Shown in pieces: positions 12,701 to 25,375 of a stretch of DNA of 64,000 nucleotides. Position 1 is the stretch's first letter, and every line of letters starts with the position of its first letter. Below the pieces are notes generated by a model that was not told where the DNA came from, searched no databases, and saw nothing but the letters and a program-made list of their open reading frames with translations. Both the position numbers and the translations under genes were made by a program. The stretch spans positions 47,559,961 through 47,623,960 of the forward strand of contig NC_079209.1 of assembly GCF_026745355.1 (NCBI RefSeq), written 5' to 3'. This DNA comes from Beta vulgaris subsp. vulgaris. Lineage: Eukaryota > Streptophyta > Magnoliopsida > Caryophyllales > Amaranthaceae.

Positions 12701-15700
12701 AATCATCAGCTTAAGCTTTTGGTTGAGTTGGTCCTTTGACATCTTAGAACTTCCTAATCATGAGCTATGAATTCATGTAACTTGGTTCACTTGCATGTTC
12801 TTTGAGCTAACTTTTAAGCATTTCAATTACCAGGAAGATCAAAGGTCATGGAGTACCACAGTTCGTGTTAAAAGCTGCACCTGATACTTGTGACATATTC
12901 ATTGTATCTAAACGAAGAGTAAAGACAAAGCTCGCTAGTTCGATGATCTCAAACAGTATGTCTAGAATCCTGTTACTTGTGACTGTTTGCTTTTGCTTCA
13001 TTATGTTGATTGGATAATATAATTGATTTTTAATCCTCTGTCAGTGATCTTAACTGATAGAGAGACCTCGTCAACAGAAACTGATAGTGATAAGCTGCCT
13101 ATAGTAGTGACAACAGGCCAGACACCCGTGCACTCTTCTTCTTCAATTGAACCAAGTACTGGAGTTTCACCGATTTCAGATCATTTGAATCTATCAAATT
13201 CATCAGCAGATACACAGGAAGGGTCTAACAATGATGATTATAATGCTAAAAGCAATGCGAGTCATAGTTCTATGGCTTCTACCTACACTGATCTTTCTTC
13301 ATTCGGCCAAGCGTCCATAACTGAGACTCAAGTGTCCTATGAGCAGGTGTGTTATTGTTGTTTCTTCTTAGAGTTCTTATAAAGTCTTTTGTTCCCTAGA
13401 TGACTTTCTAAACTTCTTACTTGATGCGGAGTCTTCTATGTCAAACTGAATGTCATCTTTGGCTTTTTGCAATTTTTCAGACTATAATTTACACCAATTT
13501 ATCAAATATTTTCTTTCTCAATAATAATACTTTGACAATCAAGCATGTTAGAGCAAGTTTCAACACATAGAGGTAGTTTATGGTTGAAAAGAAATCACAG
13601 TAAAACATAAAACAGTATTTTTTTTCAAAATTTTCTACACCTTGTGTAGTTATGGAGTACTGTACATAGGTCTTGAAATCATGTATACTTGTTTGTTTAC
13701 TCTCGCAGAAAAACTTCAGAGAATTGCATGTAGATCTAGGTATGTTGAACCTATTCATCATCAACCATGCATCATTTTAAATACAAATACTGTGTAAAAA
13801 AAATCTCATTTCATTCCTAACTAAAGCCATTTGACCATCCTCATCACATCAGTTAAGTTTCAATCTACAGCACCTTTCGTATGAATTAGGAATCATACCT
13901 CAACCTAGAAGTCCTGGCTTGGCTGATAGCCATGTATCAGTTGCTTGACAACAAAAGTCACAACAACTATACATATCCTCTTCTAGTAGTTTCTTCATTC
14001 GTACAACTGTGTAACCTTCCTCCATCCTCTCTTAAGGTTGTTCTGCACCACTACGAGCCTGTATCTGTAGTATGTTTCACTATAATTACTCATCACATAT
14101 AGTGGAAATCTATAGATATTATGTGTTTTTGACTTGTTAATGATTTGAGTGAATTGGTTATTTATGCGTCAACAGAAGCATGATAGATGGTGTATAATAT
14201 CAAAATTGGATCAAGTTCTTTCCTTCTTATAAGTTTGCAACTGTTCTTTTGTTAGCAGTTCGACTTGCAGAATGATGTAGAACTACTGCGCCTAGAGTTG
14301 CAAACTACCCTTGCTTTGTATAATCGAGCTTGTGAAGATCTAGTCTATGCTCAAAAGAAGGTATGACTTTGAATTTTAATAGTACAACTGCATAGTTAAA
14401 TTCTCCATCATGTCAATATGTAAAGAGGCATGTAGTCATAAGCTATGCTGCAAGAGTAAAAGGAAGGAGTCTTGGTATTGAGTATATCAGAGGAGATTGA
14501 TTGATTATGTGTTGAAAATTGTAGGTGCGGATTCTATCTTCAGAATGCGTTGTAGAAGCTGAGAAGGTAAATGCTGCTACAGAACGTGAAGAAACTCTAC
14601 GAAAAATTGCAGAGCAAGAGAAATTAAAGCATCTGCAAGCTGCCAAAGATGCCCAAGTAGCTAAAAATTTACTTGCTAAAGAATCCTATGAAAGACAGAT
14701 AGCAGAACTTAATGCTTTAAAAGAGTTCAAGGAGAGACAAAAAATTGTTGATGCACTCATCTCAAATGAAAGGAGAATTAGAAGGTACACCCCAGATGAG
14801 GTTAAAGTGGCTACAGATAACCTTTCCGAGAAAAAGATTATTGGTGAAGGTGGCTACGGTAAAGTTTATAGAGGTACGCTTGATCATACGCCCGTTGCAA
14901 TAAAGGTGCTTGAGCATGATGCAACTGACAAAAAGGAGGAGTTTCTTAGAGAGGTACGCCTCCACATTAGTTGAGCCTCATGCCGTATCTCTGTTATGCA
15001 CATATGAGTTATCCTATATTGGACAAGAAGGGAAAGTAACCACCTTACAATCTTAGAAAATTATTGCCTATCGGTTTAATTATGAAACCTTACTTACGCT
15101 TGTCAGTGGTTCAACTATTCTCCTATTCCATGAGTTGCTGAGGTCCAATATTTCGACTTCATGCTCTATGAACTTGGGAATATAGAGAGTTGACATATCG
15201 AAAATATACTTTGAGATGAATCCAACATTATCTTGCGACTTGCATACTATAATAATTGAGTCAAGTTAGCATATGAATAGTGTAAAGTCAAAGTGTTGCA
15301 GTTAATAAAAAGAAACCGAGGATGTATCTTCTAAAAAAACAATTTCATTTTCAACTCTTATCATCCTTCGAAATTTCAATTGATTTTACATAAAGAATTT
15401 GTTATTGACCTACCCCCTGCAAAACACTAATCTTCTGAATTAACTATATCCTCTGCTGTCCATTTATCTTCTGCAGATTAGAATCTTGAGCCAATTATGC
15501 CATCCAAATATCGTGTTACTACTTGGGGTATGTTCTGAAATGGGTTGTCTTGTATATGAGTACATGGAAAATGGAAGCTTAGAAGAACATATTTTCCGCC
15601 ATCATGGAAGAGCACCTCTTCCTTGGTTTGCTAGGTTCCGCATAGCCTTTGAAGTTGCTTGTGGTCTTGCATTCTTACATCGCAGAAAACCTGAACCAAT

Positions 15701-16954
15701 TGTGCATCGTGATCTTAAACCTGGGAATATTTTGTTAGGAAGAAATTATGTAACCAAAATCAGTGATGTTGGGTTAGCCAAGCTCGTATCAGATAACATT
15801 CCAGATTCAGTTACCATGTTCGGAAACTCCTTGCTTGCTGGAACTTTATACTATATAGACCCAGAATATCAAAGAACTGGTACTGTCAGACCAAAATCAG
15901 ATTTGTATTCTTTTGGTATTATACTATTACAGTTATTAACAGCTCGTCGTCCAAACGGCCTTTTACTGGTCATGGAGAACGCGATTGCCAGTGGTTCATT
16001 GCCGTATATATTAGATGATTCAATCAAAGATTGGCCACTTGCTGAAGTAGAGGAGTTAACTAAGCTTGCATTAGACTGCTGTAAGCTCAGATGCAGAGAT
16101 AGACCAGACCTTGAAACAGGAGTTCTTCCAGTTCTGAAAAAACTTGCTGATGTTGCAGATGCTAGTATGAAAGTCGAACGTAACAGCATCTTTGCACCTA
16201 GCCACTACTTCTGCCCTATCCTACATGTGAGTTTCATTCTCACTATTCATCTGCTATTGACAAGAGGAAACTGTTTGCTATTAGTTGATTGCATCAAATA
16301 TTTTTCAATTAAACTGATTTAAGGCGTTGTTCTCTTATCCCGAATATTATTAAGCTGAACTGATTGAAACTGATTGAAACTGATAATTGATAAACAATGA
16401 TTAGAAATGATTTTTAGAGATTAAATACCGAATTTACAGAATATAACCTTTTTAAAGTAGAAGAGAACATGACTTAAAACACTGTTTTGCTGATTCATTA
16501 GTGTTTTTGTCCTATGTAATCATTAATTAAAACAATTTTTAGGGATCACAATTGAACTTCACTTCTGTTTTTTTACTGAAATCTGCTTCATAAGCTGAGG
16601 AGAAATAGGATCTAAAGATATAGTAAGTATGAACAAAACAGAAACTAGCTGTGCCAACGATCTACCTGAAAGAGAAACATTTTCAAGCTCTTGTAAACAT
16701 TGTAGCAATGAGAACAACCATATATTAGATTACCACTGAGCCTTTAAGATATGTTGCAGGAAGTTATGGATGATCCACATGTAGCAGCAGATGGTTTTAC
16801 ATACGAGCGTAGAGCAATAGAAGCATGGCTCGAACGATACGACGTATCACCAGTGACAAAGCAAAGAATGACTCATTTTAATCTGACTCCCAACATGACC
16901 TTGATTACAGCCATACAAGAGTGGAAATCTCGTTTGGCTTCTAAACATTCTTGA
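9744..16954 (+). CDS. U-box E3 ligase with UspA-like, coiled-coil and protein kinase domains
   Basis: Nine exons join in frame to a 766-aa protein: 9744-9900, 12280-12401, 12533-12654, 12834-12955, 13045-13346, 14259-14360, 14525-14953, 15477-16226 and 16760-16954; every intron is GT-AG. Residues 1-175 form a universal-stress-protein-like fold (TIVAVAVN start; SLILGSES; DIFIVSK). A serine-rich linker follows, then a charged coiled coil (about 276-390) and a kinase domain: GEGGYGKV 416-423, VAIK Lys436, HRDLKPGN 529-536, DVG 549-551, and an activation segment ending AGTLYYIDPEYQ. The C-terminal U-box (FCPILHEVMDDPHVAADGF, from 697) is split by the last intron. In this family U-boxes recruit E2 enzymes for ubiquitin transfer; several members act in stress or developmental signalling. 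The order and DVG motif match the Arabidopsis PUB33-35/51-52 class. Substrates are unknown. Intron 1 (2.4 kb) carries a degenerate MITE split by a Helitron. Confidence 0.93.
10495..11093. mobile_element. Degenerate Stowaway-like MITE, split by a Helitron
   Basis: Left-end sequence resembling the CTCCCTCCGTCCC family (CTATCCTATTTTATAGTTCC, then GGTGTCCCAAAATATTG) lies at 10495-10550. The matching inverted right end (AAGAACTATAATAGGAAAGG) is at about 11068-11090. The Helitron at 10785-11036 sits between them and therefore inserted later. The element lies in intron 1 of the U-box kinase gene and has no coding capacity. Confidence 0.55.
10785..11036 (+). mobile_element. Short Helitron
   Basis: The 252-bp element begins TCTATACAAATATATTAAAA and ends CTAGT between an A and a T, with a strong 3' hairpin (CCCGG GGCATT GCCCGGG) shortly before the end. 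It is the same family as 4004-4184 and 35862-36126. On its minus strand it carries tRNA-like A- and B-box motifs (CCACTAGGCTA at 10950-10960 and GGTTTGATCTC at 10909-10919, written on the plus strand). It has no protein and depends on a helicase source elsewhere. Confidence 0.82.
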
Positions 16955-17757
16955 AGGTGAACCCAAAAAAGATTGTATAGTTTCATGCAGAATTCAGTTT
17001 ATTTTCTGGGTATCCTTTACCTTCTGTCAACCTTTAAAAACTTCCCTCCTACATTTATACGCACACCCTTCTGTATATATAAGCAGGAGGGCTAGTGAGT
17101 TTATCACTGAGATAAACTTAATTTGGATGTCACTATTCGCTTTCGAATGTATATCAACAACTTTAAGTGTATATTAAATCACATCGATTGTATATTGAAA
17201 TGAGGGGTCTCACCATAGTTAAATGAACAAAATGAGATGAGAAAAACTGTGTATGTAAAATTTCTGTCATGATTGTTCTGTTTATAAAGTGAGAATTACC
17301 CTGTGAGTAGCAAAGGCAAATGGTATCGGTGGCTGAAAAATGTCCATAACTATTGTTTTTCACTAAAAGTTATTTTTTTTTTAATCTATATGAGCTGCGA
17401 AGGCAATACAAAGTATAAAGAAGGGGGAGGGGGATTCGAACTTGTGACTTCACTAAAAGTTATGATCTTACATAAATTATGGTCAAAGTTCATTCTTGGA
17501 GACTGTACAAGTCAAAGTAGAAACAATAATAAAGAATAGAAGGAGTAATAAATTTCCTTTCAGTAGTAAAGTTATGAGTTATAAACCTTACATTTAGAAC
17601 AAGTTTTGCTTGGTTGCATTAGTCCGAATTGTGCATGTATATTACATAATGAAGGCATAACCTAACACTCAAACCACCAACTCCTAAAATTCATTGTTAT
17701 CTCTACCCTATTAGGAACTCCATTGCGTGTAAGGATGTCACTTGGGTGGGTTCTCTC
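16955..17757. other. 3' flank of the U-box kinase gene; no further gene
   Basis: AT-rich DNA follows the stop codon at 16952-16954 and presumably holds the 3' untranslated region. Short open frames at 17163-17539 have no recognisable features. No clear transposon ends were found before the MULE at 17767. Confidence 0.35.
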
Positions 17758-17766
17758 GAAATACTC

Positions 17767-18803
17767 GGGATTTGCTATTTGACGCCCTAATATTTTCTAC
17801 TAATGCTCTAAATACAATATTTTTATGCTGTATATTTATACCTCCATTTCTTTCTCCCTTCTTCCCTTTTCTTCTCTTTCCCCTTCCTCTTTTCCTACCA
17901 CCACCAACACTGGAGCCGCCGCCACCAACACCACCGCCACCACGGGCCACTTCCTCCCCTTCCCCTTCCCCTTCCCCTTCCCCTGCTTCCACACCACCAC
18001 TAGCGTCCACCACCAAAAAAAAATTAAACATGTATACAGAGCAGACTAAAAGTAAAAACCCAAAGAACTAGAACATTCACCTACTGTTTAGCCATAAGTG
18101 CAGTAGATTGCTCAGCTTCCTTCTTCTTTTACATGGTTGGGTTGGGAAGGACACTTTTAATTTATTTATAAAAAAAAACATGGGAGGGGTCCATCATGGA
18201 CGCCGGCGGAGGCGTTTATGACAGGCACCTCACCCTGTGGTAGAGCGCCTGCCATAGACGCTTTCACTGGTGGTAGGGAATCCATGGTAGACACCTCCTT
18301 TATTTTGAATTTTTTTTAAAAAAATATGGAGAGGCGTCCATGACAGGTGCATCACCCTGTGATGGAGCGCTTTTCATGGATGCCTCCTTTTTTTTGAATT
18401 TTTTTTAAATAAAAAAACTGAGGAGAGGAGGAGAAAAAGGATGGTGATGGGAGTGAAGATGGTGATGGTGGGCAACCATTGTTAAAGATGGTGGTTGTGA
18501 TGGGAGTGAAGATGGTGGTGATTGGAAGGAGAAACAAAGAAGATGGTGGTGATTGGAAGGAGAAACAAAGAAGATGGTGGTGGTGATGGGCCTCCATTTA
18601 ATTCTCAAGGGTGGAAAAGTACTCTTATGAGCATTATGAAAGGTGGTGGTGGTAGTGGTGTGGAAGAAGAAAGGGGAGGGGGAGGGGGAGGGGGAGGGGG
18701 AGGGGGAGTGATGCCTTGAGGGAAGAGGGATAAAGTGAGAAAAAAAAAAGTATAAAAATTTAGGGCGTTAATAGGAAATTATAGGGCGTCATTTACCAAC
18801 CCA
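17767..18803. mobile_element. Non-autonomous MULE with G/C-rich minisatellites
   Basis: A perfect 9-bp target duplication GAAATACTC (17758-17766 and 18804-18812) flanks a 1,037-bp element. Its inverted ends share TGACGCCCTA plus a second block (TACTAATGCTCTAAATAC left; TTTAGGGCGTTAATAGG right). Inside are a CCTTCC array (about 17958-17985), two GGCGTCCATG/GTGGTAGAGCGC-type repeat blocks, a twice-repeated 34-bp unit near 18515-18580 and a GGGGGA array at 18674-18711. Frames across it are low-complexity. Confidence 0.85.
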
Positions 18804-18812
18804 GAAATACTC

Positions 18813-20023
18813 CTTGCATTTGCCTCAGTTAGATGGGTGGATGTTTGATTAGAGGTGGGATGGTAATAACAAATATAATCGATGCAAATAATGGGAGATG
18901 TGACTGTATGAGGGTCTCCACTTTCAATTTCGAAGAAAAATATGGTTAAAATCCAGCGAATAATCTCAATTTTCACCCATCTTTTCAAAATAATTTCAAA
19001 TTCAAATATTGCAGAATAATCCCAATATGCGACGAGACCTTCTCAAAATAAGCCAAATTATCATTTTTTTTTTGTCTACACTAATCTATTTTAAGTCTAT
19101 AATATATTGAAAACTAATAGTTCGAATTATTTTGATAAAATATCCCATAAAGTTAAAATTATTCTAAAATAATTCAAAGTTTATATTATATTGAGAAAAT
19201 TGGTAAAAGTTAGGATTATTTATGTTAATATTTCCAAATGTAAAACTTATTTGAAGCTAATATTTGTATGTAGATTTATATAACATAAAACTTTAGTTTT
19301 GTATTCTGATATATTAATTGATTAATTTTCATATTTTTGATGGTGACCCCACATATTCTGAGTTTTATTCTTTTCCAAGTTTTTCTTCAAAATTCATTAT
19401 TTATTTGTTCAAATGGGTCATCGCCTTATCAGGCTATACTAGATGGTGGGGCATTTATACCCATCTTAAGTGATAAGACGGGATCACGGGGATGAGGATG
19501 GGGATTGGGGATGAAGGAGCACTCTTTGCATTTACTTCCCTTAATAATATTAGTATTGCATGTAGCACACAGGTGTTTGCATACGACTTACAAGTAACAA
19601 CATAACATCACACGACGGTTTCCTACGCGAGGTTGAGGTGGTGGATAATGGTATCACTTCCTATTTCATATCCCCAAAGCGTAGGGATCAAACCTCTTGG
19701 GACTCATGTGAGAAATTCCCTTTATCCTCCTCAAGTGAAGTTCCTCCATCCTACCTTAAAAAAATGACGTTTTCCTACACTAGAATTACATCCCGAAAAA
19801 AAAAAAAAAAAAAAAAAAAAACAGTTGTCGCATGCTCTATACAATGCAATTTCATCATATTGCAAAGACCTAAATAATATTATAATACCACACTACAGAA
19901 AGCTGTCTGCTAAATGCCTAAATCAGATTTACAATCTGATAGTAATACAACTTTAGATGCACTGATTGCAATCAGACAATACTCTGATTTCATACTTCCT
20001 CAAGTCAAGCTATATTCAGATTT
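18813..20023. other. Intergenic; no gene seen
   Basis: AT-rich DNA with an A homopolymer of about 24 bases at 19797-19820. No domain-bearing frame was found. It probably includes the 3' flank of the Myb/SANT-like gene on the minus strand. Confidence 0.35.
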
Positions 20024-21207
20024 TCATTTATTCCCATGCTTCGCATACAAGAACTTTATCCATTGAAGTCTCGAGTAATCATCTGGTATGCCATGAAGTA
20101 TTGTCCTCTTTTGGGGATCCTCAATCAAGGTGCATGCAAAACAGAATTCAGGACTACCATGGATTAAGTCGGGCATGGCCACTACCTTTGCTAAAGATTC
20201 AACAAGTGTAGGAGAAGAAACAGCAAGTGTACTTGCTCCAAGATTCATGGACTCCATCTCTTTATTGTTCCTCTCAATGACAACTCTCATAATAGCATCA
20301 AGTTTCTCCATTATGGCAAATTCAGTCTTACATCTCTTAGTATTCTGTGAAGCATCATTCTCTGAAACTCTTTTGCTTTCCCTTCCTCTGATACCATGTT
20401 CAGCACATCTTAAAGGAGTGGGGCAAAGAATTGGGCTGCAATCATTCGAAACTTCTTGCCATTTCATATTAGCCTCGCTGGGGGCTTGAACATTATTCTC
20501 GCTAATTTCTTCATCAAAATCGTGTGGTTCATTGTCAACAGTTACATTACGAGGTGGGGAAGAGGTAAAAATTGTTTCCTTTCCACAGTGAGCAAGTTGC
20601 GCACAATCTGTGACCGGAGTGAACTTGTGCACCCTTTGAGCAAGTGAACCTCCAAAAAGTTGTTCCATCTTGATGTCAAGTTCGGGTTCAACCCCTTCAT
20701 CTTGAAATGCTTTAAAATGCATATTTTCCTATAAAAAAATCTAGAAAAAATCAAATTGGTTTTCTAAGAGCTCAAATGAACTTTATTTTATTTCATTATC
20801 TAGCAATAAGGTAAGAAATTAGTATGGGTAAATGAGCTAACCTCAATCTTTTTCTTCCACCACTCTTGACTAGCGCTTATTGTTCCTTTCTCATGATCCC
20901 AACCTAAGTCTGTTTCATTTCCTTTCAACGTTCTCCAAAGGATCCATTTATTTCTCATCCAATCCCACTTATTTTTAAGCTTGTTTCTGTCATACGCTAA
21001 GTTTGTCCTTTTATGGAACTCCACTTCAAGTATCTTCCATGGCATTCTTTGTGCGACCAATGCACCACGTTTTCCCTTGTTTTTTTCAGCATATTCTATA
21101 CACAAATCACAAAATAGGTGTAGAATTTCTTTGGACCAATTAGCCCGATTTGAATCTTTCACCCCACCTTCACTTTCTTTATTCTGCCTTCCGTTGTTTT
21201 GTGCCAT
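20024..21207 (-). CDS. Myb/SANT-like DNA-binding domain protein
   Basis: Two exons (21207-20842 and 20728-20024) join in phase 0 across a GT-AG intron of 113 bp to give 356 aa. Residues about 20-122 fit the plant Myb/SANT-like domain (Myb_DNA-bind_3 type): ANWSKEILHLFCDLCIEYAE, an MPWKILEVEFHKRTNLAY block, KNKWDWMRNKWILWRTL, GWDHEKGTISAS and a final EWWKKKIE. The intron falls just before the usual FQDEGVEPELD segment. The middle is acidic/serine-rich, with a basic ESKR/NTKRCK patch as a possible nuclear signal. The C-terminal part (EKLDAIMRVVIERNN, then a DPQKR...WIKFLYAKHG block) resembles the helical tail of L10-interacting-MYB-type and Harbinger-derived proteins. It could be a host regulator or the Myb-like partner of a PIF/Harbinger transposon. 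No Harbinger nuclease is nearby, so a resident gene is the safer reading. Confidence 0.8.
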
Positions 21208-22374
21208 CTAACTATCAATACCAGAAAATAAATCACATCCTTCAATATTTGGCCTTTGTAGGAAAACATAAATCATGAGATGTTATCCGCCACATAGCCA
21301 CATAAACAATTCTATGGTCATGAGATACTAGCACTGGAAATACAAACAGCTAATGAAGCAAAATGGAAATAATATAAGGTCGATATTACTACAAAGCATC
21401 ACACTTAGTAAAGAAGAAAAAAGTCCAGATACTCAGCAATATTCATTCAAGTCCACTGATAATATCAAACTATTCGAGTAAATCATTATTCTTAGAAACA
21501 AATGAGCCACTAGGCCTTGGAGCTAACAAAGAAGTAAAGATTTCCAACTAACAGTACATGTACATCAATATAGGGAAGGCAGAAAGTCACATTTGTATGT
21601 ACCTGCAAATGTCCAACTGACAGTATACCCCTTTCTGTTTTTTGGAAATTTCTACCACTTAGCCAATTGGTAAGTACCAGCACGAGGTGGGAAAATCCCT
21701 GCTGGAAATTAATCCTGGCATGGCTAAACTAATCCAAAGTACAGAACCGATGGAATTATAACAGGTGATGCCAAAGAGTTAAGTGACAGGTTCTGCTAAG
21801 AATCAACTTAGCTTGGACATATTTGAGTGCTAAAATGGAGAAAATAAGGGAAGAAGATGAACTTTGATTGATTAATAACAGAAAATATAGCAAAATGTAA
21901 AGATATTCAAGCTTCCGAGAGGCTTGAGTCTCTCCCAATTGAACTCTTAGAAGCTCACCCAAATTTTCATCTATTTTCAACATGCTTTTCACATTCTATG
22001 TAAATCTACATTTATACTACTTTCCTAATAAACAATCCTTATTCCCCAAGTAAACTAAAGTGATAATTTCTAAAATACCCTCCACCCTACAATATTAGTA
22101 CTTAGCAGGTTCACAAAAGTAGACACTTCAGTTCATGATGACAAAATATATCAATAACGTCCATTCTAAGGACGTACTTATTGGAATTAATAGTTTAATA
22201 ATGTAGTATGGCTTTACCCTTAGTTTCGAAAAGAACCTACTACTTCACAAGCAGGATTTCAGATTACGCATTCTGCAACACTTACATGCTAAATCATACT
22301 ATTCACTATGTCGAGAAGCTGAACTCTTGTAAGAAAGTTCTCAATTGTAGTCATAAGGATAAAAGAGAGACTAA
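21208..22374. other. Upstream region of the Myb/SANT-like gene; no separate gene
   Basis: Moderately AT-rich, non-repetitive DNA upstream of a minus-strand gene; part may be 5' untranslated exon or intron. Open frames at 21756-21992 and 22208-22483 show no recognisable domain. Confidence 0.35.
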
Positions 22375-23025
22375 CGGCCTGTTTGGTAGACGATAATAAA
22401 TGGCAGTAATGATAATAAATTTTTGTACAATTAGTTAAAAAAAATCGCATGCCAATGTCCATGGTATGGGAACCCATCCTCAAACTTGTGTTTCTCTTTA
22501 TAAATTTTCAATATCATCCACTACCAATTAAGAGGTGATATTGCATGGGAATGGAAATTTTTGATCAAAATCACATGTTTAGGGATGAAATTTCATTATC
22601 ATGGTGATGAATAGGTGATATTCCTTACAGATTACATATGAATATATGATGTCATTGCTATCACCCCCATTTAGTGCCACCTACAAAACGGGCTCTAACA
22701 GCCCGTTTGGTAGTTGGTTATAAATGGTGGTAATGAAAATGAATTTGTGTGTAAATTTGTGAAGAATATCATTGTCCATTCCCATGGTAATGCTAATTAT
22801 CCTAAAGTGTCCACTCTTGAATTTTCATTCCCATCCAATACCACCTTGTAGGTGGTAATGAAAATTGCTTCCCCTTGGAGACAAAAACACAAGTTTAGGG
22901 GTTATATTGCTTGCCCATGGAGAAAAAATGTCTCACTATGAAGATTTTAAGGGTGCTTCCCTAATAAAATTACACTTAAAATTCATTCCCATTACCGCAA
23001 TTTATTAACGACTACCAAACGGGCC
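22375..23025. mobile_element. Tandem pair of MITEs with GGCCCGTTTGGTAG-type ends
   Basis: Element A (22375-22695) runs from CGGCCTGTTTGGTAG to ACAAAACGGGCTC, bounded by TAA on both sides. Element B (about 22699-23025) runs from CAGCCCGTTTGGTAG to CTACCAAACGGGCC. Both carry inner blocks such as ATAAATGG(C/T)(A/G)GTAATGA and the inverse, so they belong to one family lying head to tail. TAA flanks would suit a PIF/Harbinger origin, but B lacks a clear right-hand TAA. No protein is encoded. Confidence 0.65.
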
Positions 23026-24647
23026 ATAGGGGTAATATTGAAGAAACTTAAATTAATATGATGAGTTTGATATATTTAAGAGGCTGAAATTCAGATAGTT
23101 TTGTAGAGCTAAAAAAAGGGTTACACCACAATCAAAGATCCCATCACCTAGACACATGAGTCTTTAACCACAGAAAACAAAATCATATGGGATTACAGCC
23201 GGAACAGTTTAGCTAAACATCTTAGAAGCTAAACATATATTCATATCAGTGTCCATGATTATGCTTGTCCATCTCCAAATACATCTTTTTTTCACAGGTT
23301 TGCATTATCAATCATTACCAATATAGCAGTGATAACACAAAACCATGAAGGTGAACACATGCTTGGCAATGATGTCACATTACAATAAGCATTCGCAAAG
23401 GACTATCTATACGAAATTACATACGAATTCACTTTCATTACCACCCTTTATTACCGACTAGCAAGAAAGTAACAACATAATTACATGTAAGTTTAAACCA
23501 ATACCCAAGTCTTAAACTTTCTAACAGCCTTAACCACTCTTATGAAAAAGACCCAAAAGAGGTTACTGTAGTCTGCTATAGAACCCATATAACATAATTT
23601 CATCAGGAAAAAGTTTAAGAATTTCTTATTTGGTAAGAATAGCATTAATTTTACACTAGCAACCTAAATAAATCATAAAAAAAACCTTTCCTCCCTCAAA
23701 ACAAACCAACATACATTGAGGAATTTCATCAAGCATATTGAAAGGTGTAACATAATGATCCAGAAGATTAAATTTTTCCAATTTTATGGTTATGCAATTT
23801 TCTACCAAAACAAACCACAATCAATGGTACAAAATACAAAATTAATGTTCCTAAATAAATAAAAAAAACGAGTATAAGTCAATATTTAACATAAAAGATA
23901 CAAAACACAATATTAAGAAGACAAGAAGGAGGGAGATGAGTCTCGGTCGTCGGGCCCAATAATTGATAACGTTTAACGAGTTTCTCAATTGAACCCAATT
24001 TTGCGAAAATTGCAGAAAAAATTGAAATCATACCTAAACCAAATTGTAGATTAGTGCAAAGTTTCAGTAAATTGAAGTTCAATTCTTGAATGTGAGCGTG
24101 TGTATGGAGGAGTAGCGAGGAGTGAGAAAGGGGGTCCAGGAGAATCGAATATAATTTTAATAAAACAGGAAAATCATAGGGAGGGTGGACTAACTGTAAG
24201 GAATTTTGGGAACAAACTTAGGGGAAAATAGGGAGGGAAGAGTCTAGATCTCTATAATTTTAATAAAACTATACCCCCTCTAGTTTTTTAATGCCCGTTT
24301 TGACTTTTAATACTATTCACATATGTAACTTCTATTATCTTTTGCAATTTATATTTAAGAAAAAAATAAAATTATGTGGTATCTTGTTAGATTTGTAGAA
24401 ATTCATATTTTCATAATATCGACTTTTTGTAATTTTTGCTTATTGATAATTAGATGTATAAAGGTTTAAAATAGTATATTGGCATATGTACCAAATGAAA
24501 ATGAGTCAACTAAAAAATCAGAGGTAGTATAAGGTAGAGTTGTATCTGAACTATACATTTTAAAATTAAGGGCTTATATTGATGGGGAGGGGAAAATTAG
24601 GGGGTAAGGTATGTGAGTGTTTGTGTGCATTATAAATTTATAATAAA
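23026..24647. other. Intergenic; no gene recognised
   Basis: Mostly AT-rich unique-looking DNA. A frame at 23879-24082 (minus) has no recognisable domain. The minus-strand sequence near 24050-24130 could be a distal 5' exon of the Myb/SANT-like gene, but nothing in the sequence proves it. Confidence 0.3.
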
Positions 24648-24809
24648 CTTCATTCGTTCCATAATATGTAGAACATAAAATTTGGGTACAAGATTTAATA
24701 AACATCACTTTCAAAAGCCCAAAAGTCATAAATACCCTTTACAATATCAAAAGGATGAGAGAAATGTTGTAAAATAATAAGTGTTTCACTTATTATGTAA
24801 CGGATGAAG
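24648..24809. mobile_element. Short Stowaway-like MITE remnant
   Basis: CTTCATTCGTTCCATAATAT at the left is matched inverted by TTATTATGTAACGGATGAAG at the right, about 160 bp apart. The ends resemble a diverged CTCCCTCCGTCCC family. TA lies on the right, but the left flank is AA, so the target duplication is not proven. Confidence 0.45.
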
Positions 24810-25375
24810 TATAAATTATCAAAGTTATAAATTTTGAATTTTTTAAGTGGGGTTAGGATTGTGTTAATGACTATCTATGAGGTTTTTTTTGGGTAACCGA
24901 ACAATGTTGGTTTCTGTATATGTGGGTGATGGAAAAATCGACTTGTACCTCGATCAAGATTTATGTAAGGGTGAGTTTTATTCAATTAACTGTAAATTTT
25001 TTTGTTAGAAAGATGTTATTCTTCTCGTATTCTTTTTACATATTAAAATATTTATTGGTGAAAATAATAAATGTTTAAAGAAGATAAAAACATTTTTTTG
25101 GAAGACAAGCTCACCCATTAACCTAATCTATCTAATATGGTCATGCATGATGGAAGGAAGGATGCAAAGACGGTTCATGTGGGTGTAGCATATATCGATT
25201 GGAGCGGATAAAAACGGGTGACGGATGCGGGTAATAAAAGATAAAATGAATCACCCGATCAATCTTCCTCCTTTCAAAATCTCAACTTGGTATCATAGAG
25301 GAACTTCCTCCTTCCAATATAAATCTCATAAACATATCTCAACTCTTTCAATAAAAATATCGAGAATAATATAAA
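24810..25375. other. Intergenic; nothing recognised
   Basis: AT-rich DNA between a MITE remnant and the CACTA element. No reading frame with a recognisable product and no obvious repeat ends. Confidence 0.3.

Noticed and set aside
13709..13739. Possible extra exon of the U-box kinase gene, bounded by AG and GT
   Set aside because: It is 31 nt long and would shift the frame; joining 13346 directly to 14259 keeps the frame and gives the expected linker-to-coiled-coil transition.
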